9,103 bases of DNA. Origin: Nocardioides sp. GTDB taxonomy: Bacteria > Actinomycetota > Actinomycetes > Propionibacteriales > Nocardioidaceae. The stretch spans positions 1 through 9,103 of the forward strand of contig JAOPXF010000385.1 of assembly GCA_025965295.1 (NCBI GenBank), in the 5' to 3' direction. Both the position numbers and the translations under genes were made by a program. A model generated the notes under the pieces. It was not told the origin of the DNA. It did not search any database and saw only the letters and a list, made by a program, of their open reading frames with translations. Positions within the stretch are counted from its first letter, which is position 1. The number at the start of each line of letters is the position of its first letter. Shown one piece after another: positions 1 through 5,912 of the stretch.

Positions 1-858
1 AGCGCCGGCCGGATCCCCACGGACAAGGGCTACCGGCTCTTCGTCGACCGCCTCGCCCAGATCAAGCCGCTCTCGCCCGCGGAGCGCAAGGCCATCTCGA
101 CCTTCCTCGAGGGCGCGGTGGACCTCGACGACGTGCTGCGCCGCAGCGTCCGGCTGCTCGCCCAGCTGACCCGCCAGGTCGCGGTCGTCCAGTACCCCAC
201 GCTCTCGCGCTCCACGGTGCGCCACGTCGAGGTCGTGGCCCTCGTGCCGACCCGGCTGCTCGTCGTCCTGATCCTCAGCACCGGCCGCGTCGAGCAGCGG
301 CTGGTCGACCTGGACTCCGAGATCACCGACGCGGCGCTCGTCGACCTGCGGGCCCGCATCGGCCGGGCCGCCACCGGCGAGATCATCGCCGACGCGTCGA
401 CCGCGCTGCGCGGCATCGTGCCCACCGCGGGCACCGCCCCCGAGCCGTCGCCCGACACCCATGCGCTGGCCGCCGTCGTCGACAGTCTCGTCGAGGCCAT
501 GTCCGACCACCGCTCCGACGAGCGCCTCGCGGTCGGTGGCGCCTCCAACCTCGCCCGGTTCGGCGACAGCTTCGACGTCGACGTCCGCCCGCTGCTCGAG
601 GCGCTGGAGGAGCACGTCGTGCTCCTCAAGCTGCTCGGCGAGGCGGCCGCCGACGGCACCGTGACGGTGCGGATCGGCCACGAAGGTCCCTACCAGGAGC
701 TCGCGTCGACCAGCGTCGTGGCCACCGGGTACGGCCCTCGCGACGAGGCCCTCGCCCGGCTCGGCATCGTGGGCCCGACCCGGATGGACTACCCCGGCAC
801 GATGGCGTCGGTGCGAGCCGTCGCCCGCTACGTCTCCCGCATTCTCGACGAGGGCTGA
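1..858 (+). CDS. hrcA: HrcA heat-inducible transcription repressor, 5'-truncated by the window edge
   Basis: HrcA binds CIRCE operators and represses class I heat-shock genes (groESL, dnaK); its activity depends on GroEL. The reading frame is open from base 1, and 285 codons are visible of a family length of about 340, so roughly the first 55 residues, holding most of the winged-helix DNA-binding domain, are missing. The visible part begins with the wing segment SAGRIPTDKGYRLFVDRL, a hallmark of HrcA. The central GAF-like dimerisation region follows (HVEVVALVPTRLLVVLILSTGRVEQRLVDL). Near the end, GPTRMDYPGTMASVRAVARY is the typical HrcA C-terminal motif. The frame closes with TGA at 856-858, 48 bases before dnaJ. 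No CIRCE element is present in the window; it would be expected upstream of hrcA or at other loci. Family identity is certain from these motifs; regulation of this operon is inferred. Confidence 0.96.
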   Translation, partial: SAGRIPTDKGYRLFVDRLAQIKPLSPAERKAISTFLEGAVDLDDVLRRSVRLLAQLTRQVAVVQYPTLSRSTVRHVEVVALVPTRLLVVLILSTGRVEQRLVDLDSEITDAALVDLRARIGRAATGEIIADASTALRGIVPTAGTAPEPSPDTHALAAVVDSLVEAMSDHRSDERLAVGGASNLARFGDSFDVDVRPLLEALEEHVVLLKLLGEAAADGTVTVRIGHEGPYQELASTSVVATGYGPRDEALARLGIVGPTRMDYPGTMASVRAVARYVSRILDEG

Positions 859-894
859 TCCCGCGCCCCGTCCCGCACCTCCCGAACCGACCAT

Positions 895-900
895 GAAGGA
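895..900 (+). promoter_or_regulatory. Ribosome binding site fixing the TTG start of dnaJ
   Basis: GAAGGA lies 6 bases before the TTG at 907. No in-frame ATG or GTG is available upstream of the conserved J-domain start YDLLGV, so this site supports TTG as the real start. Confidence 0.7.
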
Positions 901-906
901 ACAGAC

Positions 907-2088
907 TTGAGTCAGGACCTGTACGACCTCCTCGGTGTCACGCGCGACGCGGACGGCGACGCCATCAAGAAGGCCTACCGGAGACTCGCGCGGCAGCTGC
1001 ACCCGGACGTCAACCCGGATCCGGAGACCCAGGAGAAGTTCAAGGAGGTCTCCCGCGCCTACGAGGTCCTGTCGGACCCGCAGAAGCGCGCGGCGTACGA
1101 CCGGGGCGGCGACCCGTTCGGCGGCGCCGGCGGCGGCTTCGGCCAGGGCCCCGGCTTCTCGTTCACCGACATCATGGACGCCTTCTTCGGCGGCAACGCC
1201 CCGGGTGGTGGCGGCCAGGGCCGCGGCCCGCGGCCGCGGATGCGCCGGGGGCAGGACGCCCTGATCCGGCTCGAGGTCGAGCTGGCCGACGCGGCGTTCG
1301 GGGTCACCCGCGAGCTCAAGGTCGACACCGCGGTGCTCTGCGGCACCTGTCACGGCGAGGGCGCCGCACCCGGCAGCCACCCCGTCCCGTGCGAGACCTG
1401 CCGCGGCGCGGGCGAGGTCGCCCACGTGCAGCGGTCGTTCCTGGGCGAGATCCGCACCCTGCGGCCGTGCGCGGCGTGCCGGGGCTTCGGCTCGATCATC
1501 CCGGACCCCTGCCGCGAGTGCTCCGGCGACGGGCGGGTCCGGTCGCGTCGCACGCTCACGGTGAAGATCCCGGCGGGCGTCGACAACGGCACCCGCGTCC
1601 AGCTCACCGAGCAGGGCGAGGTCGGCCCGGGCGGTGGTCCACCCGGCGACCTGTACGTCGAGATCCACATCGCCGACCACGAGACGTTCACGCGCCACGG
1701 CAACGACCTGCACTGCACCGTCCAGGTGCCGATGACCGCGGCGGCCCTCGGCACGACGCTCACCCTGCCCACGCTCGAGGCCGATGTCGTCGCCGCGGCG
1801 GAGGACGCACCGGACCTGGAGACGTCGTTCGAGCTCGAGATCCGGCCCGGCACCCAGTCCGGCACCGAGCAGGTGCTGCGCGGCCGCGGCGTCCCGGGCC
1901 TGCGTGGCGGTCGCGGCGACCTGGTCGTCAGTGTCGTCGTCGAGACCCCGTCCCGGCTCGACCCGCGTCAGGAGGAGCTGCTCCGCGAGCTGGCGGCCCT
2001 GCGCGGCGAGGAGCAGCCGACCGGCCAGGTCCGGCCCGGGTCCAAGTCGGTCTTCGGCCGTCTCCGCGACGCGTTCAACCCGCACTGA
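907..2088 (+). CDS. dnaJ: Chaperone protein DnaJ (type I Hsp40, the DnaJ2-type copy next to hrcA)
   Basis: Cytoplasmic co-chaperone that delivers unfolded substrates to DnaK and stimulates its ATPase. All type I domains are present. The J-domain spans about 4-66, with the catalytic HPD at 32-34. A Gly/Phe-rich region covers about 67-107. The zinc-binding domain has four CxxCxGxG repeats (CGTCHGEG 145-152, CETCRGAG 162-169, CAACRGFG 188-195, CRECSGDG 202-209). The C-terminal substrate-binding domains run from about 215 to 350. The length, 393 residues, is normal for the family. The start is TTG, supported by GAAGGA 6 bases upstream and by the J-domain beginning directly after it. The neighbours are hrcA upstream and rsmE one base downstream. 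Actinobacteria usually have one DnaJ with dnaK-grpE and a second with hrcA; by position this is the second. Co-transcription with hrcA, and so autoregulation by HrcA, is inferred. Confidence 0.97.
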   Translation: MSQDLYDLLGVTRDADGDAIKKAYRRLARQLHPDVNPDPETQEKFKEVSRAYEVLSDPQKRAAYDRGGDPFGGAGGGFGQGPGFSFTDIMDAFFGGNAPGGGGQGRGPRPRMRRGQDALIRLEVELADAAFGVTRELKVDTAVLCGTCHGEGAAPGSHPVPCETCRGAGEVAHVQRSFLGEIRTLRPCAACRGFGSIIPDPCRECSGDGRVRSRRTLTVKIPAGVDNGTRVQLTEQGEVGPGGGPPGDLYVEIHIADHETFTRHGNDLHCTVQVPMTAAALGTTLTLPTLEADVVAAAEDAPDLETSFELEIRPGTQSGTEQVLRGRGVPGLRGGRGDLVVSVVVETPSRLDPRQEELLRELAALRGEEQPTGQVRPGSKSVFGRLRDAFNPH

Positions 2089-2089
2089 C

Positions 2090-2830
2090 GTGTCGCTCCC
2101 CGTGCACCTCGTGCCGTCGCTCGCCGGGGTGACGGTCGGCTCGTCGGTCGAGGTGACGGGCGACGAGGCCCACCACGCGGTCGCCGTACGACGGCTGCGG
2201 GTGGGGGAGTCGGTCGTCCTCACCGACGGGGCCGGCACGTCGGTCACCGGCGAGGTCGAGTCGACCGGCAAGCGGGTCTTCGAGGTCGTCGTGGCCTCGG
2301 TGTCGTCGGCCGCGGCGCCCGAGCCAGCGGTCGTCGTGGTCCAGGCGCTGCCCAAGGGCGACCGCGGTGAGCTGGCGGTCGAGGTGCTGACCGAGGTGGG
2401 CGTCGCCGAGGTCGTCCCGTGGGCGGCCTCCCGCAGCGTCGCGGTGTGGAAGGGCGAGCGGGCCGCGAAGTCCCTCGCGCGATGGCGCTCGACCGCCCGC
2501 GAGGCCGCCAAGCAGGCGCGTCGCACGTGGTTCCCGGTCGTGTCCGACCTCGCCTCGACCCCCGACGTCGTCGCGCTGGTGGCTGCCGCCGAGCTCGCCG
2601 TGGTGCTGCACGAGGAGGCCGGGGTGCCGCTGTCGTCCCTCGAGGTCCCGGCGTCGGGCCGGATCGTGGTCGTCGTGGGTCCGGAGGGCGGGCTCAGCGA
2701 CGAGGAGGTCGCGGCGTTCGTGGCGGCCGGCGCGACGTCTGTCCGGCTGGGCGCCGAGGTGCTGCGTACGTCGACCGCCGGCGTGGCGGCCGTCGCCGCG
2801 CTGCTCTCCCGCACCCCCCGCTGGAGCTGA
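2090..2830 (+). CDS. rsmE: 16S rRNA (uracil(1498)-N3)-methyltransferase RsmE
   Basis: SPOUT-class methyltransferase that uses SAM to methylate N3 of U1498 of 16S rRNA in the assembled 30S subunit. The N-terminal PUA-like domain (about 1-75) contains GDEAHHAVAVRRLRVGE, matching the family pattern in which a conserved His precedes VLR. The SPOUT domain follows: ALPKGDRGELAVEVLTEVGV (86-105) and REAAKQARR (137-145). It then carries the knotted SAM-binding loops VGPEGGLSDEE (196-206) and LGAEVLRTSTA (220-230). It has 246 residues, the usual length. The chosen start is GTG at 2090, one base after the dnaJ stop. There is no Shine-Dalgarno sequence, so translation probably depends on ribosomes finishing dnaJ. 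GTG at 2102 is a shorter alternative. The dnaJ-rsmE order is widely conserved in Gram-positives. The family consensus LGxRILRTETA appears here as LGAEVLRTSTA, a mild variant. Confidence 0.94.
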   Translation: MSLPVHLVPSLAGVTVGSSVEVTGDEAHHAVAVRRLRVGESVVLTDGAGTSVTGEVESTGKRVFEVVVASVSSAAAPEPAVVVVQALPKGDRGELAVEVLTEVGVAEVVPWAASRSVAVWKGERAAKSLARWRSTAREAAKQARRTWFPVVSDLASTPDVVALVAAAELAVVLHEEAGVPLSSLEVPASGRIVVVVGPEGGLSDEEVAAFVAAGATSVRLGAEVLRTSTAGVAAVAALLSRTPRWS

Positions 2831-2881
2831 CCCGCCCCGCGTCTCTTCGGTGGTCGAGCCTGTCGAGACTCGGGCGGGTCA
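2828..2881. terminator. Candidate bidirectional terminator between converging rsmE and lipoprotein gene
   Basis: TGACCCGCCC (2828-2837) is perfectly inverted as GGGCGGGTCA (2872-2881). Nested inside, GTCTC (2841-2845) pairs with GAGAC (2865-2869), giving a 10 bp stem, a 3/2 internal loop, a 5 bp stem and a 19-base loop. The outer arms contain the TGA stop of rsmE and, on the other strand, the TGA stop of the lipoprotein gene. There is no T-run, as is common for actinobacterial terminators. The structure is seen in the sequence; its function is inferred from the convergent position. Confidence 0.65.
2852..2869. repeat. Possible interspersed intergenic repeat unit
   Basis: GGTCGAGCCTGTCGAGAC lies in the loop of the convergent terminator. 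It contains TCGA-gcctg-TCGA and resembles a short palindromic sequence I recall scattered between genes in Nocardioides and some other actinobacteria. Only one copy occurs in this window, so its repeat nature is recalled and not shown here. Confidence 0.35.
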
Positions 2882-3796
2882 GCGCACGATGATGGTCTTG
2901 CTGTCCTCGTTCGGGCCGCCGCCCTCGCCACCGGAGGGGTCGTCGGTCATCGCCACGAACGTGTACTCGCCCGGGTCGAGGTCGGAGACGTCCACCTCGG
3001 TCTCGAAGGGGTAGAGCTTGTCCAGCCAGCCCTCGGCGGTCGCGAAGCCCTTCTTGACCACCGAGTCGCCCCGCCGGATCTGCCACGGCACCGTGGCCTC
3101 GAACGAGCTGGCCACGCCGCTGGCCTTGAAGGAGCCGCTCACGCTGGCACCCTCCTCGGGCGTGGTCAGGTTGACGAAGGCGGCCACGTCGAGCTGGGGG
3201 GCGTTCTCGATGCCGCCCGAGCTGTCGATGCCGAAGATCGTGACCGGGTCGCCGCCCAGGTAGAAGGTGACCGGGTCCCGGGACTGCTCGACGCCCTGGA
3301 TCGTGTAGACGAGCTGCTGCACGGCGAGCTTCGCGTCGCTCTTCGACATGCCCTCGGCCGGAGTGCTCCAGCCGTCGTCGGCCAGCTCGACGGAGAAGCC
3401 GCCGTCGTCGTGGGTGATGCCGGCGAACGCCCCACCGGGGTAGAGCGTGCGGTAGTCGGGGTCGAGCGCGTCGCCGCCGGTGACCAGGGCGGCCGCCGCG
3501 TCGAGCGGGTCGTCGGCCCCGACCTTGCGGAACTCGCGGTAGAGGCGCGGGCCCTGCGGAGTGTCGCCGACGAAATAGACCGGGACGGTCACCTGATCGG
3601 CCGTGCCACTGGGCGTCCCGGTCGGCTCCGAGCCGGCGTCGGTCGGCGTGCTCTTCGGCGGCTTCTTCGTGGAGCTGCCGGCAGGGGTCGGGTCGGCGGC
3701 CTTGTCGTCGTCGTCGCCGCCGCAGCCCGCGAGCAGGCTGGCGGTCAGCGCGGCCGCGGCGAGTGCGGCGAGCCGGGTGCGGGGAAGGGTGTGCAT
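2879..3796 (-). CDS. Secreted lipoprotein with GerMN and Gmad2 domains
   Basis: Envelope lipoprotein of unknown exact role, 305 residues. The N-terminus MHTLPRTRLAALAAAALTASLLAGC is a lipoprotein signal peptide with lipobox LAGC; Cys25 is the expected lipidation site. An Asp/Pro/Thr/Ser/Lys-rich linker (26-68) is followed by a GerMN domain (about 70-190: VYFVGDTPQGPRLYREF, DPDYRTLYP, VTFYLGGDPV). A C-terminal Gmad2 Ig-like domain (about 207-305) has LTTPEEGASVSGS, PGEYTF and TDDPSGG. GerMN also occurs in mycobacterial LpqB, a lipoprotein tied to the MtrAB envelope sensor, so sporulation need not be implied. ATG at 3796 is preferred because GAGG (minus strand, 3806-3809) lies 9 bases upstream; it would abut the other candidate ATG at 3805. 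It follows its membrane-anchored paralog by about 40 bases and is probably the last gene of the sigma operon. Confidence 0.88.
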   Translation of the reverse strand: MHTLPRTRLAALAAAALTASLLAGCGGDDDDKAADPTPAGSSTKKPPKSTPTDAGSEPTGTPSGTADQVTVPVYFVGDTPQGPRLYREFRKVGADDPLDAAAALVTGGDALDPDYRTLYPGGAFAGITHDDGGFSVELADDGWSTPAEGMSKSDAKLAVQQLVYTIQGVEQSRDPVTFYLGGDPVTIFGIDSSGGIENAPQLDVAAFVNLTTPEEGASVSGSFKASGVASSFEATVPWQIRRGDSVVKKGFATAEGWLDKLYPFETEVDVSDLDPGEYTFVAMTDDPSGGEGGGPNEDSKTIIVR

Positions 3797-3805
3797 GGGA
3801 ACCAT

Positions 3806-3809
3806 CCTC
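3806..3809 (-). promoter_or_regulatory. Ribosome binding site deciding the lipoprotein start
   Basis: On the minus strand GAGG is directly followed by ATG-GTT-CCC-ATG. It is 0 bases from the first ATG (3805) and 9 bases from the second (3796), so the second is the likelier start. The signal peptide is complete either way. Confidence 0.5.
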
Positions 3810-3836
3810 GGTGGAGTGGGGTGGTGTCGCGGGGAC

Positions 3837-4871
3837 CTAGCGGACGACGACCGTGCGCGTGTCGACGTCGGGCCCGTTGCCCTCGGCGCCCCCGGACGGG
3901 TCGTCGGTCTCCACGAGGAACGTGTAGCTGCCGGGCGGGACGCCGGTCAGGTCGACCGTGCCGGTGAAGCGGTAGAGCTTGTCCGGGCCGTAGCCCTCGG
4001 CGGTGAAGGCGTTCTCCTCCACGACCTTCTCGCCATCGAGGAGCTGCCAGTGCACGTTGCCCTCGTAGGAGTTGGCAACGCCCTCGACCTCCAGTGAACC
4101 GGAGACGGTGTCACCCTCCGTCGGTGTGGTCAGGCTGACCAACGCCAGGGTCTCCAGGACCGGGTCGTTCGTCACCGCCTCGGACGTCGGCAGGCCGAAG
4201 ACCTGGTCCACTGGGTTGTTGCCGAGGTAGAACTGCACCGGCCCCCGGCCCTGGCCTGCCGCCTGGACGGTGAAGATCGCCGCCTGCACCGCCATCCGCG
4301 CCTCCTCCTCGGTCATCCCGGCCGGCCGGTCATGGAGGGAGGCGTCGGCCAGGGTGATGGAGTACTGACCGTCGACCCCGATGCCGTCGAACCCGGCCCG
4401 GGTGAAGCTCCCAGCCGGCCACGGCGTGCGGTAGTCGGGATCCTGCGGCGCCCGGGTCAGCAGCTCCAGGGCGGACAGGAGTCGGGTGTTCGACGGCACC
4501 CGGGCGAACTCGCGGTAGAGCCTGGGGCCCTTCGGGGTGTCGCTTACGTAGTAGATGCCGGTGGCGACCGTGTCGAGCGTTGCCGTGGGCGAGGTCCCCG
4601 GCGGTGTCGGAGAGTCCACGGTGACCGACGGCGCGTGCGTGGCCGGCCCCGGTGTCGTGCTGGGCCGGGACGGGTCCCCGGTGGCCAGAGCGATGGCGGT
4701 GATCACGGCCGCGGTGGCCACGACGGCTCCGCCCGCGGCCAGGAACCAGGGCCGGCGTGGGTGGGCAGCGACCCGGGTGCGGTCGCGGATCGCCTCGAGG
4801 GCGTCGGTGGGCTCCACGTCGGAGACGGCGTCGGCGAGCAGCGCGGCGAGGCGCTCGTCGTGGTCGCTCAT
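3837..4871 (-). CDS. Single-pass membrane protein with extracytoplasmic GerMN-Gmad2 domains, putative anti-sigma factor
   Basis: 344 residues. A short acidic cytoplasmic segment (1-40, MSDHDERLAALLADAVSDVEPTDALEAIRDRTRV) precedes one transmembrane helix (about 43-64, WFLAAGGAVVATAAVITAIALA). A Ser/Thr/Pro linker (66-100) leads to a GerMN domain (about 103-225; YYVSDTPKGPRLYREF, DPDYRTPWP, FYLGNNPV). A Gmad2 domain (about 245-344; LTTPTEGDTVSGS, PGSYTF, TDDPSGG) closes the protein. The start codon overlaps the sigma gene's stop in ATGA, and GGAGGA sits 6 bases upstream, so translation is coupled. The position directly after an ECF sigma gene and the inside-helix-outside layout suggest that it holds the sigma factor at the membrane. 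It has no cysteine at all, so it cannot carry the HxxxCxxC zinc anti-sigma motif. The anti-sigma role is an inference; the domains and topology are well supported. It is clearly paralogous to the next gene. Confidence 0.88.
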   Translation of the reverse strand: MSDHDERLAALLADAVSDVEPTDALEAIRDRTRVAAHPRRPWFLAAGGAVVATAAVITAIALATGDPSRPSTTPGPATHAPSVTVDSPTPPGTSPTATLDTVATGIYYVSDTPKGPRLYREFARVPSNTRLLSALELLTRAPQDPDYRTPWPAGSFTRAGFDGIGVDGQYSITLADASLHDRPAGMTEEEARMAVQAAIFTVQAAGQGRGPVQFYLGNNPVDQVFGLPTSEAVTNDPVLETLALVSLTTPTEGDTVSGSLEVEGVANSYEGNVHWQLLDGEKVVEENAFTAEGYGPDKLYRFTGTVDLTGVPPGSYTFLVETDDPSGGAEGNGPDVDTRTVVVR

Positions 4872-5419
4872 GACTCGTCCTCCCGGTCGTCGGACAGGTA
4901 GCTGCCCAGCAGGTCGCGCAGCGCGGCGGACCCGCGCGACGCGTGGCTCTTGACCGCACCCCGGCTGATGCCGAGGGCGTCGGCGATCTCGGCCTCGGTG
5001 AGGTCGAGGTAGTAGCGCAGCGCGAGCACCTGGCGCTGGCGCTGGGGGAGCTGCCGCATCCCGTCGAGTACGGCGCTGCGGCGGTCACCGCCGATCGTGG
5101 TCTCGTCGGCAGCGGGCGCCGGTGGGAGCGGCGCGGAGCTGCTCGCGTGCCGGAGCACGACCGCCCGGTGCCGCAGCGTCGACCGGGACCGGTTCACGAC
5201 CGCCTGGCGCAGGTAGGCCAGCGCCAGGTCGTGGTCGCGGAGCCGGGACCAGCGGCCGTGCACGGCGACGAACGCGTCCTGCACGATCTCCTCGGCGGTG
5301 CCCACGTCACGGACCAGCAGGACCGAGAGGCGGACCAGCCGGCGCCAGTGCGCGGCGTACAGCTCCTCGAGCGCGGTGTCGGCGTCCCACGCCGCAGGGC
5401 CCGACGACGCGCGCGGCAT
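4868..5419 (-). CDS. SigE-family RNA polymerase ECF sigma factor
   Basis: Redirects RNA polymerase to a stress- or envelope-related promoter set. From the chosen start it has 183 residues. Sigma region 2 spans about 18-85 (YAAHWRRLVRLSVLLVRDVGTAEEIVQDAFVAVHGRW, then AYLRQAVVNRSRS). A Ser/Pro/Ala-rich linker (91-110) follows. Sigma region 4 spans about 118-172, with the helix-turn-helix TEAEIADALGISRGAVKSHASRG at 141-163. There is no C-terminal extension. The start is uncertain. ATG at 5419 has AGG 7 bases upstream and gives the usual short N-terminus. ATG at 5458 (13 residues longer) has no ribosome binding site and lies against a possible -10 element. The frame stays open further upstream to 5668, but that would run across the divergent promoter region. 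The membrane partner gene overlaps by four bases. Regulon and signal cannot be read from the sequence. Confidence 0.9.
   Translation of the reverse strand: MPRASSGPAAWDADTALEELYAAHWRRLVRLSVLLVRDVGTAEEIVQDAFVAVHGRWSRLRDHDLALAYLRQAVVNRSRSTLRHRAVVLRHASSSAPLPPAPAADETTIGGDRRSAVLDGMRQLPQRQRQVLALRYYLDLTEAEIADALGISRGAVKSHASRGSAALRDLLGSYLSDDREDES
4878..4883 (-). promoter_or_regulatory. Ribosome binding site of the membrane GerMN-Gmad2 gene inside the sigma gene
   Basis: GGAGGA on the minus strand, 6 bases before the ATG at 4871, lies within the last codons of the sigma factor gene. It is the strongest Shine-Dalgarno match in the operon, which suggests that the partner protein is made at least as well as the sigma factor. 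Confidence 0.75.
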
Positions 5420-5549
5420 CACCGCACCTGCCCCCGCACCGGCCGTCGCATGAGTCATCACGCTAGTGGCACGCGCGACCCCGCCCCCGGGTTTACCGCG
5501 GCGATCCGTCCGTTTCGTGACACGATGGGGGGAGGGAGGAACACGTTCC
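5420..5549. promoter_or_regulatory. Divergent promoter region between the sigma operon and the HIT gene
   Basis: 130 bases separate two divergent starts. Leftward, TAGCGT (minus strand, 5460-5465) is a possible -10 giving a leader of about 35 bases before ATG 5419; no clear -35 is seen. Rightward, CACGAT (5521-5526) could be a -10. TCGTG-A-CACGA (5515-5525) is an 11-base inverted repeat overlapping that element and could be an operator. GGAAC-AC-GTTCC (5538-5549) is a second inverted repeat, overlapping the HIT ribosome binding site. The repeats are directly visible; the promoter calls are weak. Confidence 0.35.
5531..5540 (+). promoter_or_regulatory. Ribosome binding site of the HIT gene
   Basis: GGAGGGAGGA ends 9 bases before the ATG at 5550. 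This purine-rich tract fixes the start; the same frame is open further upstream but has no comparable site. Confidence 0.7.
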
Positions 5550-5912
5550 ATGTCTGACACATCCACGGCGGCCGCGAGCGACTGCCTGTTCTGCAAGATC
5601 GTCGCCGGCGAGGTCCCGGGCGAGATCGTGCACGTCACCGAGCGGACCGTGGCGTTCCGCGACATCAACGGGCAGGCGCCGACGCACGTCCTCGTGGTCC
5701 CGCGCGCGCACTACCCGAACGCCGCCGCGCTCGCCGCGGGCGACCCGGAGGCCTCCGCGGAGCTCGTCACCGCGGCCGCCGCGGTCGCGGCCGCCGAGGG
5801 CCACGACGACTACCGACTCGTCTACAACACCGGCCCGGGCGTCGGCCAGACCGTCTTCCACACCCACCTGCACCTGCTCGCCGGGCGTGCGATGACCTGG
5901 CCGCCCGGATGA
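5550..5912 (+). CDS. HIT-family (histidine triad) nucleotide-binding protein
   Basis: Small cytoplasmic nucleotide hydrolase or transferase of the HINT branch, typically acting on AMP-lysine or aminoacyl-adenylate type phosphoramidates. It has 120 residues, the usual HINT length. CLFCKI at 12-17 is the common N-terminal Cys pair; DINGQAPTHVLVVPRAHYPN (38-57) is the central strand-helix region with the conserved PxHxLVVP-type motif. The histidine triad HTHLHLL is at 104-110 (His104, His106, His108), and His108 should be the catalytic residue by family alignment. The ATG at 5550 has a good Shine-Dalgarno sequence. The stop overlaps the start of the copper monooxygenase-like gene in ATGA, so the two are translationally coupled, an uncommon pairing. 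A HIT gene at this place between rsmE and phoH is typical for actinobacteria. The physiological substrate is unknown. Confidence 0.94.
   Translation: MSDTSTAAASDCLFCKIVAGEVPGEIVHVTERTVAFRDINGQAPTHVLVVPRAHYPNAAALAAGDPEASAELVTAAAAVAAAEGHDDYRLVYNTGPGVGQTVFHTHLHLLAGRAMTWPPG

Noticed and set aside
893..910. A five-codon frame (MKEQT) whose TGA overlaps the TTG start of dnaJ
   Set aside because: No ribosome binding site precedes it, and its bases include the dnaJ Shine-Dalgarno sequence itself. Chance is the simplest explanation.
1784..2089. Upstream extension of the rsmE frame into dnaJ
   Set aside because: The extension is an Arg/Ser-rich shadow of dnaJ; the family start pattern fits GTG 2090.
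5420..5668. Longer versions of the sigma factor starting as far upstream as 5668
   Set aside because: They would overlap the HIT gene and its ribosome binding site, add sequence unlike any sigma N-terminus, and have no ribosome binding site.
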